Origin: JAEXZL01 sp049943125
Lineage (GTDB): Bacteria; Bacillota; Clostridia; Clostridiales; Clostridiaceae
Reading direction: 5' to 3'
Assembly (NCBI RefSeq): GCF_049943125.1
Contig: NZ_CP188040.1
Span: 2,666,001 to 2,730,000, forward strand
Length of the DNA: 64,000 nt
The translations under genes and the position numbers were made by a program. The notes under the pieces were generated by a model. It was given only the letters and a program-made list of their open reading frames with translations. It did not search any database and was not told where the DNA came from. Of the stretch, positions 24,097 to 33,775 are shown piece by piece (position 1 is the first letter of the stretch; the number at the start of each line of letters is the position of its first letter).

Positions 24097-25440
24097 ATGT
24101 TTAAACTCAAGGAAAATGGTACTAATTTTTCTACGGAACTTATCGCTGGCTTTACTACCTTCTTTGCAATGGCCTATATTATTGTGGTTAATCCATCAAT
24201 TTTAAGCGAAGCAGGTATGGAGTGGGGAGCCGTATTCCTAGCTACTATCATTGCTGCAGTAATTGGTACAGTTATAATGGGTCTCTATGCAAATGTACCT
24301 TATGCAGTTGCACCAGGAATGGGTCTTAATGCTTTCTTTGTTTACACTGTATGCTTTACTCTTAAGTTTACCTGGCAGCAGGCACTGTCCATGGTATTTA
24401 TCTGTGGTGTATTTAATATTTTAATCACTGTTACAAAGATACGTAAACATATTATTAAATCTATACCAAGAAGTCTTCAAAATGCCATTGCTGGCGGAAT
24501 AGGAATTTTTGTAGCTTATATAGGACTTTTAAATGTAAAAATTATTAACTTTGGTGCAGTACCTGAGCTAGCAAAGCTTAGCGAACCATCCCTTTGGTTA
24601 TTTTTATTTGGCCTTGTTCTAACAGTAGTGCTGCTTATAAGAGGAGTTAAGGGAGCTATATTTATTGGAATTGTGGCAACAGCTATAGCAGGAATTCCTT
24701 TTGGTGTTACTACTATGGCAGATACCGTTAGCTTCTCAGAGGCATGGAAGGTATTACCAACTACTATTGGAGTAATATTTACTAAAGAGGGTCTTATATC
24801 TCTTTTCGCAGATCCAGCTAAGCTACCTTTAGTTCTTATTACAATATTCTCTTTCAGCTTATCAGATACCTTTGATACCATAGGTACCTTTATAGGGACA
24901 GGTCGTGCCAGCGGTATTTTCAGCGAAGAGGATGAAAAAGCAATGGAGACAGGCACAGGTTTTAATTCAAAAATGGATAAGGCACTTTTTGCTGATTCTA
25001 TAGCAACCTCTATAGGAGCTGTTCTTGGTACCTCTAATACCACTACCTATGTAGAAAGCGCTGCAGGTATTGGAGTAGGGGGTAAAACAGGATTAACTAG
25101 TATGGTGGTGGCAGGCTGCTTCATAGCCAGTGCATTCCTTTCTTCATTTGTTAGTGCAATTCCTAATGCAGCTACTGCACCAGCTTTAGTAATAGTAGGT
25201 ATTATGATGATGTCTTCCTTCAGTGAAATTGAATGGACAGATTTAAGAGAAGCAATACCAGCCTTCTTTGCTACAGTATTTATGGGTGTATGCTATAGCA
25301 TTTCCTATGGTATAGCTGCTGGGTTTATATTCTACTGCATAATTAAGATTTGTAAGAAAGAAGCAAAGGATATCCATCCAATTCTTTGGATAGCTACTAT
25401 ATTATTTATTGTTAATTTTATACTTATGGCAAATATCTAG
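24097..25440 (+). CDS. NCS2-family adenine/guanine-type permease
   Basis: A 447-residue membrane protein of the AzgA-like subgroup. It begins with ELIAGFTTFFAMAYIIVVNP and contains APGMGLNAFFVYTVC, SFSLSDTFDTIGTFIGTGRASG and LGTSNTTTYVESAAGIGVGGKTGLTS, all hallmarks of bacterial adenine/guanine/hypoxanthine proton symporters. It lies between xanthine dehydrogenase and guanine deaminase, so guanine or hypoxanthine is the likely cargo. The 209-base gap before it holds the upstream hairpin, a TTGACA box (23963) without a clear -10 partner, and no recognised riboswitch. Confidence 0.9.
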   Translation: MFKLKENGTNFSTELIAGFTTFFAMAYIIVVNPSILSEAGMEWGAVFLATIIAAVIGTVIMGLYANVPYAVAPGMGLNAFFVYTVCFTLKFTWQQALSMVFICGVFNILITVTKIRKHIIKSIPRSLQNAIAGGIGIFVAYIGLLNVKIINFGAVPELAKLSEPSLWLFLFGLVLTVVLLIRGVKGAIFIGIVATAIAGIPFGVTTMADTVSFSEAWKVLPTTIGVIFTKEGLISLFADPAKLPLVLITIFSFSLSDTFDTIGTFIGTGRASGIFSEEDEKAMETGTGFNSKMDKALFADSIATSIGAVLGTSNTTTYVESAAGIGVGGKTGLTSMVVAGCFIASAFLSSFVSAIPNAATAPALVIVGIMMMSSFSEIEWTDLREAIPAFFATVFMGVCYSISYGIAAGFIFYCIIKICKKEAKDIHPILWIATILFIVNFILMANI

Positions 25441-25475
25441 CAATCTATTAATGGGAGTAGAAGGGGAGGATAAAC

Positions 25476-26753
25476 ATGAATAATAACTCTTTTATAATTA
25501 AAGGAGATATATGCTATAGCAAGGATATAAATACATTAATAGCCAGCGCGGATCACTATCTCGTATCCATTGAAGGAGAATCTAAGGGAGTTTATAAAGA
25601 GATTCCGAAGGAGTATTCTCATCTAAGAGTTATTGATTACTGTGGAAAGCTAGTAATTCCAGGACTTGCGGACCTGCATATTCATGCTCCCCAATATTCT
25701 TTTAGAGGCTTAGGTATGGACAAGGAGCTTTTAGATTGGCTTGAAAAATATACCTTCCCAGAGGAAAGCAAGTATAATGATTTAGACTATGCTAGGAAGG
25801 CTTATGAAATATTTGCCGATGCTCTTAAAAAAAGTGCCACTACCTCTGCCTGTATATTTTCTACCCTTCATGTTCCTGCTACAGAGCTTTTAATGGATAT
25901 GATAGACGAAGCGGGACTTAGGGCTTATGTAGGTAAGGTTAACATGGATAGAAACTCTCCGGAATACTTAATAGAAGAAAGTCCGGAAAAGGCTGCAAAG
26001 ACTACAGCGGAGTGGATTTTAAGCTGTAAAAATAGATATAAAAGAGTATATCCCATTCTCACTCCAAGATTTATTCCTACCTGCTCCGATGAGCTAATGG
26101 GTTATATTAAGGAGATACAAAAGAGCTATGATCTACCTGTCCAATCCCATCTCTCAGAAGCCTATGGTGAGATACAGTGGGTTAAGGAGCTTTGTCCGAA
26201 AGCCCGCTTTTATGGAGATGCTTATGACCAGTTTGGATTATTTGGCAGGGGGGTAAAAACTGTTATGGCACACTGCGTATCCTCATCCCATGAAGAATTA
26301 ATGAGGATTAAGGAAAATGGTGTTTATATAGCCCATTGTCCTCAATCAAATATAAATCTAGCATCAGGGATAGCTCCTGTGAGAACCTTTATACAGGAAG
26401 GACTTAAGGTAGGGCTAGGTAGTGATGTGGCTGGGGGAAGTACAGAATCTATATTTACTGCCATGGCAGATGCTATCCATGCTTCTAAGCTAAGATGGGT
26501 ATTAATTGATAAGAATCAGGAGCCTTTGACCACTGAAGAAGCTTTCTATATGGCAACAAAAGGTGGAGGAGAGTTTTTTGGAATGGTAGGGAGCTTTGAG
26601 CCAGGTTATGAGCTAGATGCAGTTGTTATTGATGATAGCTCCATAAGGCATCCACAGCCATTATCAGCAAAGGAAAGACTAGAAAGATTAATATATCTTT
26701 CAGATAGATCGACAATAGAGCATAAATTCATCTCAGGGGAACAAATCTTTTAA
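25476..26753 (+). CDS. guaD: Guanine deaminase
   Basis: A 425-residue amidohydrolase. Metal-binding HIHAPQYSFRGLG (HxH) is followed by LLDWLEKYTFPEE, a segment characteristic of guanine deaminases, then TPRFIPTCSDELMG, QSHLSEAYGEI, MAHCV, AHCPQSNINLASG and GLGSDVAGG with the final metal Asp. It converts guanine to xanthine and ammonia, feeding the dehydrogenase encoded upstream and linking the flanking permeases. GGGGAGGA precedes the ATG. The last codons are copied again upstream of the second downstream permease. Confidence 0.93.
   Translation: MNNNSFIIKGDICYSKDINTLIASADHYLVSIEGESKGVYKEIPKEYSHLRVIDYCGKLVIPGLADLHIHAPQYSFRGLGMDKELLDWLEKYTFPEESKYNDLDYARKAYEIFADALKKSATTSACIFSTLHVPATELLMDMIDEAGLRAYVGKVNMDRNSPEYLIEESPEKAAKTTAEWILSCKNRYKRVYPILTPRFIPTCSDELMGYIKEIQKSYDLPVQSHLSEAYGEIQWVKELCPKARFYGDAYDQFGLFGRGVKTVMAHCVSSSHEELMRIKENGVYIAHCPQSNINLASGIAPVRTFIQEGLKVGLGSDVAGGSTESIFTAMADAIHASKLRWVLIDKNQEPLTTEEAFYMATKGGGEFFGMVGSFEPGYELDAVVIDDSSIRHPQPLSAKERLERLIYLSDRSTIEHKFISGEQIF
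26734..26749 (+). repeat. Duplication scar, original copy (end of guaD)
   Basis: CAGGGGAACAAATCTT within the last codons of guaD is repeated exactly at 28159-28174 between the two permease genes. Confidence 0.8.
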
Positions 26754-26771
26754 GTACCGGGGGTTTATATT

Positions 26772-28139
26772 ATGGAAAAACAAATGGAAAAAGATATTAA
26801 ATTGCAGTATAAGATTGATGATAGCCCTGCTTTATCACTATCACTATTATTAGGCTTTCAGAATATACTTACTGCCTTTGGAGGGATAGTTGCAGTACCG
26901 TTAATTCTTGGAGGCATGGCAGGGTTTGGAGTAAGAGATACTGCTTATTTAGTATCAGCAGCACTTTTAGCTTCTGGATTAGTGTCAATAATTCAATCTA
27001 GAGGTATAGGACCTAAGGGGTTCAGAATAGGATCAGGGCTTCCTACCATCATGGGTACTGATTTTGGCTTTGTAGCGCCAGCCAATTGCATAATTAATAC
27101 TATGGGAGGTGGAATGGCAGGTTATTATGGAGCTGCCATGCTGGGGGCTGTTCTAGAAATGATTTTAAGCTTTTTTATAAAGCCTTTAATGAAATTCTTC
27201 CCTCCTGTTGTTACAGGAACAGTAATTACTCTTATAGGTATGACCTTAATGCCTGTAGCCTTTGACTGGGCAGCAGGGGGAGTAGGAGCAGAGAGCTATG
27301 GGGCACCGATTAATTTACTCATTGCTTGTGGTGTATTTTTGATTATATTACTTTTAAACCATTATGGTTCACCAATAATAAGCTCAGCATCAGTGCTTAT
27401 AGGAATAGTTATTGGCTATGTTGTATGTATACCTTTGGGTATGGTAGATTTCTCTCAGGTAGCTTCAGCAGCCTGGTTTGAGTTCCCAAAGCTATTTGCA
27501 TTTGGTGTGGACTTTAATCCTAGGTTTGTTGTGCCATTCCTGGCAGGATACTTAGTTACAGTGATAGAAACTGTTGGGGTAGTGCAAACCATAGGTGAGG
27601 TGACAGATACTCCTGTAAGCGAGGATATGATTGCAAGAGGTGTACGTGCTGATGGCTTCGGTTCCTTTATATCTCCAATCATCGGCTCTGGTCCTGTGGC
27701 TACCTTTAGTCAGAATGCTGGACTTATTCCACTTACTAAATGTGCTTCCAGATCCGTTGCTGTTATGGCAGGTATCCTATTGATATTAATCAGCTTCTTC
27801 CCTAAGATTTCAACAATAGTATCCATTATGCCACAGCCAGTATTAGGGGGAGCAGGAATACTAATGTTTGGGACAGTTGCAGCTTCAGGAATCAATTCCT
27901 TGGCACAGGTTAGGTTTAATAATCGAAATCTTTTGATTATTGCATCAGCAATGTCTGTAGGTCTAGCTGTTACCTTTGGATCAGAGGTTGTAGCTGAGCT
28001 TCCAGGAATTTTTGGAGCATTATTCTCCTCAGGAATATCTGCAGGAACTATTGTTGCTCTTGTGCTGAACATCATACTTAAGGAGAAGAAGGAAGAGGTT
28101 ACAGAAGATGAGCTTGTAGAGGTTAAGACTACAGTTTAA
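26772..28139 (+). CDS. NCS2 nucleobase permease (xanthine/urate type), tandem copy 1
   Basis: A 455-residue membrane protein of the nucleobase-cation-symporter-2 family with about 12-14 membrane segments. The substrate-site signature PVATFSQNAGLIPLT is of the QNxG type found in xanthine and uric acid permeases, different from the uracil type. SGLPTIMGTDFGFVAP and KFFPPVVTGTVITLIG are also typical. It stands 18 bases after guanine deaminase and is probably co-transcribed with it. The next gene is a close copy. Confidence 0.9.
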   Translation: MEKQMEKDIKLQYKIDDSPALSLSLLLGFQNILTAFGGIVAVPLILGGMAGFGVRDTAYLVSAALLASGLVSIIQSRGIGPKGFRIGSGLPTIMGTDFGFVAPANCIINTMGGGMAGYYGAAMLGAVLEMILSFFIKPLMKFFPPVVTGTVITLIGMTLMPVAFDWAAGGVGAESYGAPINLLIACGVFLIILLLNHYGSPIISSASVLIGIVIGYVVCIPLGMVDFSQVASAAWFEFPKLFAFGVDFNPRFVVPFLAGYLVTVIETVGVVQTIGEVTDTPVSEDMIARGVRADGFGSFISPIIGSGPVATFSQNAGLIPLTKCASRSVAVMAGILLILISFFPKISTIVSIMPQPVLGGAGILMFGTVAASGINSLAQVRFNNRNLLIIASAMSVGLAVTFGSEVVAELPGIFGALFSSGISAGTIVALVLNIILKEKKEEVTEDELVEVKTTV

Positions 28140-28158
28140 ATTAGAAATATATTTACAG

Positions 28159-28174
28159 CAGGGGAACAAATCTT
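28159..28174 (+). repeat. Duplication scar, second copy
   Basis: Exact repeat of the guaD tail sequence CAGGGGAACAAATCTT, here outside any gene, 23 bases before the second permease. It shows that the duplicated unit began inside guaD. Confidence 0.8.
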
Positions 28175-28196
28175 AAAAAAATAGGGGGACATAATT

Positions 28197-29579
28197 ATGG
28201 AGCAACAAATGGAAAGGGACATAAAGCTGCAGTACAAGGTTGACGACAGTCCTGCATTAACAATTTCCCTTTTATTAGGATTTCAGAACATTCTTACTGC
28301 CTTCGGAGGTATAGTAGCTGTACCATTAATCCTAGGTGGAATGGCAGGCTTTGGAGTAAGAGATACGGCTTATTTGGTATCAGCGGCTCTTTTAGCATCA
28401 GGTATAAATTCAATCATTCAATCAAGAGGCATAGGTCCAAAAAGCTTTAGAGTCGGCTCGGGGCTTCCTACCATAATGGGTACTGATTTTGGCTTTGTTG
28501 CACCAGCTAATGCTATTATAAACAACATGGGTGGAGGCATGGCCGGTTATTATGGTGCTGCTATGCTCGGGGCAGTTCTAGAAATGATTCTGAGTTATTT
28601 TATAAAACCCTTAATGAAATTTTTCCCACCAGTTGTTACTGGAACAGTTATTGCACTCATTGGTATGACCTTAATGCCTGTAGCCTTTGACTGGGCAGCA
28701 GGGGGAGTAGGAGCAGAGAATTTTGGAGCTCCGATTAATTTACTCATTGCTGTTGGAGTATTTTTAATTATACTACTATTAAACCATTATGGCTCACCAA
28801 TAATAAGCTCAGCAGCAGTGCTTATAGGAATTGTTATAGGTTATATTGTCTGTATACCTTTAAATATGGTAGATTTCTCACAGGTAAAAGCAGCAGCTTG
28901 GTTTGAGCTTCCTAGCCTGTTCAAATTTGGTGTGGACTTTAATCCTAAGTTCGTTGTACCCTTCATAGCAGGGTATCTTGTTACAGTTATAGAGACCGTA
29001 GGAGTGGTGCAAACCATCGCTGAAGTAACGGATACGCCTGTAAACAATGATATTATTGCAAGAGGAGTTCGTGCCGACGGCTTCGGATCCTTTATATCAC
29101 CAATCATTGGCTCTGGCCCTGTAGCCACCTTTAGCCAGAATGCTGGACTTATTCCACTGACTAAATGTGCTTCCAGATCCGTTGCTATTATGGCTGGTAT
29201 ATTATTAATATTAATCAGCTTCTTTCCAAAGCTTGCAACTATAGTATCCATAATGCCTCAGCCAGTTCTGGGAGGAGCAGGGATACTAATGTTTGGAACT
29301 GTAGCTGCAGCAGGTATAAATTCTCTTTCAAAGGTTAGATTTAATAATAGAAATCTATTAATTATTGCATCAGCTATGTCTGTAGGTCTTGCTGTTACCT
29401 TTGGCTCAGAGGTTGTAGCACAGCTTGATGGATTTATAGGAGCCTTATTCTCCTCAGGAATATCTGCAGGAACTATCGTTGCTCTTGTGCTGAACATCAT
29501 TCTTAAGGAGAAGAAGGAAGCCTCTCCAGCAGCTGAAACAGCAGCTGATGAGCTTGTTGAGGTTACAACTACAGTTTAA
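28197..29579 (+). CDS. NCS2 nucleobase permease (xanthine/urate type), tandem copy 2
   Basis: A 460-residue paralog of the preceding permease, similar over its whole length (N-terminus MEQQMERDIKLQYKVDD against MEKQMEKDIKLQYKIDD; same PVATFSQNAGL signature). It differs in an inserted alanine-rich tail segment before the shared end DELVEV. DNA-level identity remains high in long blocks, so the duplication is not old. Substrate is presumably xanthine, urate or a relative; subtle differences could separate the two copies functionally. Confidence 0.9.
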   Translation: MEQQMERDIKLQYKVDDSPALTISLLLGFQNILTAFGGIVAVPLILGGMAGFGVRDTAYLVSAALLASGINSIIQSRGIGPKSFRVGSGLPTIMGTDFGFVAPANAIINNMGGGMAGYYGAAMLGAVLEMILSYFIKPLMKFFPPVVTGTVIALIGMTLMPVAFDWAAGGVGAENFGAPINLLIAVGVFLIILLLNHYGSPIISSAAVLIGIVIGYIVCIPLNMVDFSQVKAAAWFELPSLFKFGVDFNPKFVVPFIAGYLVTVIETVGVVQTIAEVTDTPVNNDIIARGVRADGFGSFISPIIGSGPVATFSQNAGLIPLTKCASRSVAIMAGILLILISFFPKLATIVSIMPQPVLGGAGILMFGTVAAAGINSLSKVRFNNRNLLIIASAMSVGLAVTFGSEVVAQLDGFIGALFSSGISAGTIVALVLNIILKEKKEASPAAETAADELVEVTTTV

Positions 29580-29596
29580 AAAAGGAGAAGCTAATC

Positions 29597-29959
29597 ATGT
29601 TTGAAATGACAGTTAAGGTACAGGTAGGCAATATAGAAGAGGGAGTGAAATGGTACAGTGCTGTACTTAACAAGGCTCCCGATAGAATTCCCCATCCAGG
29701 CTCTGCCGAGTGGCAACCTTTCAAGGGCTGTTGGCTTCAGATGGCAGAGGGCAAGGAGGAGAGCAAGGGACTACTCATCCGCATTGGTGTCCATGACATC
29801 GAAGCTGAAAGGGATAGACTCAGGTCAGCCCTCCAGGATGAAACCATAGAGGTTTCCATCAAGAAGTTTGTCCCTGTAAAATGGATTGACCTAACAGATC
29901 CTTGGGGAAACACCATAGGCTTCTATGAATACCTAGACAAGGAATATGAGAACCAGTAA
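29597..29959 (+). CDS. VOC-family (glyoxalase/bleomycin-resistance fold) protein
   Basis: A 120-residue single-module VOC protein: MTVKVQVGNIEEGVKWYSAVL at the start and IDLTDPWGNTIGFYEYL at the end, the usual beta-alpha-beta-beta-beta ends. It follows the second permease by 17 bases and may be the last gene of the purine operon. GC content is visibly higher than that of its neighbours, so it may have been acquired separately. Substrate unknown. Confidence 0.8.
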   Translation: MFEMTVKVQVGNIEEGVKWYSAVLNKAPDRIPHPGSAEWQPFKGCWLQMAEGKEESKGLLIRIGVHDIEAERDRLRSALQDETIEVSIKKFVPVKWIDLTDPWGNTIGFYEYLDKEYENQ

Positions 29960-29964
29960 AAGCT

Positions 29965-30046
29965 GAAGCTTAAGCTAAGCTTCTTCTATAGAATTATCTG
30001 CATGGGACAGATGAGAGGATTGAAAGATTCTCTAATCTGTCTCTTT
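29965..30046 (+). terminator. Two successive hairpins ending the purine region
   Basis: GAAGCTTA-agc-TAAGCTTC (29965-29983), then GACAGAT...AGAG / CTCT...ATCTGTC (30006-30041) followed by TCTTTT. The second is a good intrinsic terminator. They mark the boundary to the accessory block. Confidence 0.75.
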
Positions 30047-30183
30047 TATATTGGTTAGAAATTTAATGCTAGTACAGCAATAATAAGGTTTTATGACTAA
30101 TGAAAACTCTGATATAATGGTAAATATAATAATAAATGTAAATTAATTCTAGATGCATTTTAATGTATATTAAGGAGGCAGAG

Positions 30184-30330
30184 ATGAAAAGAAATACAGT
30201 TTATGCAATAGCTTGGATATCAGTAGGTGCGGCAGTTTCAATAGCTATATATGTAACTAAAAGTGCTATTCCGCTAGTAGCAATGCTAATCCCTATATTC
30301 ATAGTTAAAACTGATGATATAGAGGATTGA
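30184..30330 (+). CDS. Small membrane protein, 48 residues
   Basis: An ORF starting MKRNTVYAIAWISVGAAVSI with TAAGGAGGCAG before the ATG. It has two hydrophobic stretches and an acidic tail ending KTDDIED. No family recognised. The strong ribosome site supports translation. Confidence 0.6.
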   Translation: MKRNTVYAIAWISVGAAVSIAIYVTKSAIPLVAMLIPIFIVKTDDIED

Positions 30331-30412
30331 TAAATTAGTAATATAAAGCATAGGGGAGATGGCTTTAGATGTATATTATTTTTACCAAATAATTAAGTTA
30401 TCAGGAGGACGT

Positions 30413-30571
30413 ATGGGATTAATAATAGCTTCAGCAGTATTGGGTTTTTTAGGATTTATGTTAGGTGGGATTTTTGGAGCGGAAATATTTATGTTTTTTT
30501 TCGGAATTATAGGACTGTTAAGTCCTGGGCTGTATACTTTAGAACAAATATATAAAGAAATGAGCAAGTAA
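30413..30571 (+). CDS. Small membrane protein, 52 residues
   Basis: An ORF starting MGLIIASAVLGFLGFMLGG with AGGAGG four bases before the ATG, two predicted membrane segments and a charged tail. A longer reading from ATG 30359 has its purine-rich site directly touching the ATG and is less likely. Unknown function. Confidence 0.6.
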   Translation: MGLIIASAVLGFLGFMLGGIFGAEIFMFFFGIIGLLSPGLYTLEQIYKEMSK

Positions 30572-30616
30572 AAGCTTATATTAGAATGGAGTGTTTCTAT
30601 TATAGGAGGTGGCTAG

Positions 30617-31168
30617 TTGAAGCTAATATTTTTAATTGGAGATGCAGCCGTAGGAAAGATGACAGTAGGGCAAGAGCTTATGAAAATTACAGATTTACGT
30701 TTATTTCATAATCATATGACTATTGAAGCAGTTATTGAAATCTTTGGTTATTATGATTGGAAAACAATAAGTAGAATGAGGGAGATTATATTTGAAGAAT
30801 TTGCAGCATCAGATAACTATGGATTAATCTTCACATATATGTGGGCTTTTGATCAAAAATCTAATTGGGATTATGTTGAGCAAGTAACCAATATTTTCAA
30901 AAGAAATGGTACTGAAATATATTATGTAGAGCTTTTTGCGTCTCAAGAAATAAGGTTACTAAGAAATGTTACAGAAAATCGCTTAAAGCATAAGCTATCA
31001 AAACGCGATGTTGAAGCATCCAATCAAAGACTAATCAATGATGACAAAGAATATCGTTGTGTTAGTAATGATGGTGAGATAGGTTTTGATAACTATATTA
31101 AAATTGATAATTCCAATGTATCAGCAGAAGCTGTTGCAAAAATGATAAAAGAGTATTTTGATTTATGA
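30617..31168 (+). CDS. P-loop nucleotide kinase-like protein
   Basis: A 183-residue protein starting at TTG 30617 after ATAGGAGG. Walker A is GDAAVGKMT (residues 8-16), in the position typical of small nucleotide/shikimate kinase-like ATPases; Walker B is not clear-cut, and a lid-like RLKHKLSKRD segment is present. It probably phosphorylates a small molecule; substrate unknown. It stands alone in the accessory block. Confidence 0.7.
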   Translation: MKLIFLIGDAAVGKMTVGQELMKITDLRLFHNHMTIEAVIEIFGYYDWKTISRMREIIFEEFAASDNYGLIFTYMWAFDQKSNWDYVEQVTNIFKRNGTEIYYVELFASQEIRLLRNVTENRLKHKLSKRDVEASNQRLINDDKEYRCVSNDGEIGFDNYIKIDNSNVSAEAVAKMIKEYFDL

Positions 31169-31251
31169 TACTAAGTTATCTGATAAGCTTGGTTGGACTG
31201 ATAAAACTGATGGTATTAACAGTTTTAAATAAGGGTGAATGAGGTGCCTGT

Positions 31252-31758
31252 ATGAAGAAAAGTGTATTACTTTTAATGATAATTGTTATAGTATTTATGG
31301 CTTTTATAGGAACTATTAAAACCTATAATGACAGATTAGATACAGCATATGACTCATTAAAGTTTAGAGGTATTGAACATAATTTAGTTGAGCTTGAGGG
31401 GGCTATTCAATTTCAAAAGGATAATAACTGGACGAACTCATATGCTGTGTTAGAAAAAGTTCAGGATGTTATTGAAGGCATTGGTATAACTTTGATTGTA
31501 AGTAAAGATATGGGGAATTTGACAAAAGAAAATGAAGATACTTTAAACCTGTTACTAGATATTATGTCTGAATATGATAAATACGGAGATTACCCTGATT
31601 CAAGTGATAGTGTAAATACCCAAGACAAGGACGCTTTTAGTAAATTGGCTGATGATTTAAATAAAGTAAATTGGGCAGTTGGCTCAAGTTATGGAAAAAA
31701 TGATGATGAATTTAAAAGAGCTGTAGATAATTTGTATAGCTATCAAAAAGAACAATAA
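31252..31758 (+). CDS. Hypothetical membrane-anchored protein
   Basis: A 168-residue protein with one N-terminal membrane segment (about 4-21) and a hydrophilic, mainly helical outer part rich in Asp and Lys. The middle (about 30-95) resembles DUF4363-type helical proteins, but the match is too weak to name. Function unknown. Confidence 0.6.
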   Translation: MKKSVLLLMIIVIVFMAFIGTIKTYNDRLDTAYDSLKFRGIEHNLVELEGAIQFQKDNNWTNSYAVLEKVQDVIEGIGITLIVSKDMGNLTKENEDTLNLLLDIMSEYDKYGDYPDSSDSVNTQDKDAFSKLADDLNKVNWAVGSSYGKNDDEFKRAVDNLYSYQKEQ

Positions 31759-31847
31759 ATAATTCCTATTAATTAATACTTTCACTACTTATTAGGTCAT
31801 AATCTTTTTATATTACGAAATAAAATAATATATTTTTGAGGTGTTTA

Positions 31848-32588
31848 ATGAGAGAACAAGCTAAAAAGAATAAAACTGCATGGGAATATCGTGCTTATGA
31901 ATTTTGGAATAGCAGGGGCACCCCAGAGGAAATTGCTGAACAGCTTAAGGTTGACCCTCTTTCAAAATTGAAGCTTCATAAAAAATATTTTAAGAATATC
32001 GATGGAATGAAAGTTGCGAATGTCTGTGGATCAAATGGTAGAAAAGCAGTACCACTGGCACTCTTAGGAGCAGATGTAACTATATTTGATATATCAGAAG
32101 AAAACAAACGATATGCAAAGGAGTTAGCTGATTGTGCTGATGTAAATATCAAATATGAGGTTGGAGACTTCTGTGAAGTAAGTATGGATATTTTTAAGAA
32201 TTCATTCGATATGGCTTATACAGAGGGTGGTATACTACACTACTTTAGTGATTTAGATATATTCATGAATACAATATATGAGCTGCTAAAGCCAAAGGGG
32301 CAGCTTATATTAAGTGACTTTCATCCATTAAGAAAAATAAATTCTGATGGACAAACTGAAGGAGATTATTTTGATTCAAGAATTTTCAATGGAGCTGTTG
32401 CCTATAAAAAGTTTTTTAATGAAAAAGAGCAGAGTTCTTTTCCCGATTGTTCTTTAAGATTTTATACTCTCAGCGAGATAATTAATTCAGTTATTCGTGC
32501 AGGCTTTACAATTAAAGAGTTTAATGAGCATCCGAACTATGAGAATGAAAAGCTTCCAGGATTGTTTACTATTTATGCTGTAAAGTAA
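31848..32588 (+). CDS. SAM-dependent methyltransferase (class I)
   Basis: A 246-residue protein. The SAM-binding motif I is VANVCGSNGRKAVPLALLGA with the acidic motif II FDISEENKRYA; later motifs are YEVGDFCEV, FDMAYTEGGILHYF and LLKPKGQLILSDFHPL. The gene reads better from ATG 31848 (TGAGGTG upstream) than from an in-frame TTG 12 bases earlier. Substrate unknown. Confidence 0.83.
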   Translation: MREQAKKNKTAWEYRAYEFWNSRGTPEEIAEQLKVDPLSKLKLHKKYFKNIDGMKVANVCGSNGRKAVPLALLGADVTIFDISEENKRYAKELADCADVNIKYEVGDFCEVSMDIFKNSFDMAYTEGGILHYFSDLDIFMNTIYELLKPKGQLILSDFHPLRKINSDGQTEGDYFDSRIFNGAVAYKKFFNEKEQSSFPDCSLRFYTLSEIINSVIRAGFTIKEFNEHPNYENEKLPGLFTIYAVK

Positions 32589-32664
32589 TCAAGGATTCTA
32601 GTATGTTGTTAACTAGCAATGTGATGTTTTTTAAGGAAATTTATAATTTGACGAGGTAAATGAG

Positions 32665-33114
32665 TTGAAATATATTAGAAAATCAATAAAACAAGATATA
32701 TCTAGAATTGCAGAAATATTAGTATTTACAAAGAGAATGAGTTATCGAAGTATATTTAAAAATGACATAATATCATTTAAAGAAATGCAAGTACTTTCTT
32801 TAGCGAAAGAATATCTTGAAGATACAAGTAAGTTGAAAAATATTTGGGTATATGATGATGAACTTGTAAAGGGGTTGATTAATATAGAACAAAAAGAAAT
32901 AAAAGAATTATATGTTGATTATTTCTTTGAAAATCAAGGTATAGGAGCATACTTGATGGATTTTGCTAAAAAAGAATTTGATATAAATCATTTATGGGTT
33001 TTAGAAAAGAATCAAGGTGCAATTGCATTCTATAAAAAAAGCGGATTTCTAATGACAGAGGAGCGTAAATTGGAAGAAGGAACGATTGAATATATTGTAA
33101 AAATGGTTAGATAA
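32665..33114 (+). CDS. GNAT acetyltransferase
   Basis: A 149-residue GNAT protein from TTG 32665. The acetyl-CoA motif is FFENQGIGAYLMDFA, followed by the C-terminal NQGAIAFYKKSGF block. The N-terminal half (SYRSIFKND) matches the usual substrate-side helices. Substrate unknown. The gene is markedly AT-rich. Confidence 0.8.
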   Translation: MKYIRKSIKQDISRIAEILVFTKRMSYRSIFKNDIISFKEMQVLSLAKEYLEDTSKLKNIWVYDDELVKGLINIEQKEIKELYVDYFFENQGIGAYLMDFAKKEFDINHLWVLEKNQGAIAFYKKSGFLMTEERKLEEGTIEYIVKMVR

Positions 33115-33178
33115 TTTTAATAGCTAGTATTTTGAAAAACGTAGATAAGTACTATAAATAATAGGAGAAAGAAATACT

Positions 33179-33718
33179 ATGAGAATCGAAACAAAGCATG
33201 TTATAATTCGAGATTTCGAGAGGAAGGACGCAGAAAACCTCTATAGGATTGTTAGAGAAAAGGATATTTTTCGCTTTATGGCTGACTGGACAGAAATTGG
33301 AGATTCTCCAGAAGCCTATTGGAGTTATATTGATTGGCATCAGAAAAAGAAAAATTCAACAGATATTTATGAAAATAAAAGATATGTAATTGCATTGCCA
33401 GATACAGATGAAATGATAGGTAGTGTAGGTATGGGACTGGAAGATACTTTGAATGAAGTTGAAGTAGCCTATTTTATGTCTGAAAAGTACCACAACAAAG
33501 GATTTACTAAAGAAGCCTTAAATGCTCTAGTAGACTGGTGCTTTAGTGTATCAGATATAGAGTATCTTATATTGACCATTGATTGTGTAAATATTCCTTC
33601 TTGCCATCTTGCAGAGAAATGTGGCTTTGAGTTATTTGAAAAAAGAACACCAATTAGTCATAAACAACCCAATATGGAAAGCGATAGTTACTTTTACTAT
33701 CGAAAGTATAGAAACTAG
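33179..33718 (+). CDS. GNAT acetyltransferase, RimJ/RimL-like
   Basis: A 179-residue protein starting MRIETKHVIIRDFERKDAEN, the common N-terminus of RimJ/RimL-type acetyltransferases. The CoA motif is MSEKYHNKGFTKEALNAL and the distal block is IPSCHLAEKCGFELF. It could acetylate protein N-termini or a small molecule. Clear AGGAGAAAG ribosome site. Confidence 0.83.
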   Translation: MRIETKHVIIRDFERKDAENLYRIVREKDIFRFMADWTEIGDSPEAYWSYIDWHQKKKNSTDIYENKRYVIALPDTDEMIGSVGMGLEDTLNEVEVAYFMSEKYHNKGFTKEALNALVDWCFSVSDIEYLILTIDCVNIPSCHLAEKCGFELFEKRTPISHKQPNMESDSYFYYRKYRN

Positions 33719-33775
33719 CAATAAGCTAGAGTTTTATGGCATTGCATTTTATTCCGAATTAGATAGGGGGATAGT

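Noticed and set aside
24516..25043. Long minus-strand ORF within the adenine/guanine permease gene
   Set aside because: A mirror frame of a hydrophobic coding region; no translation signal.
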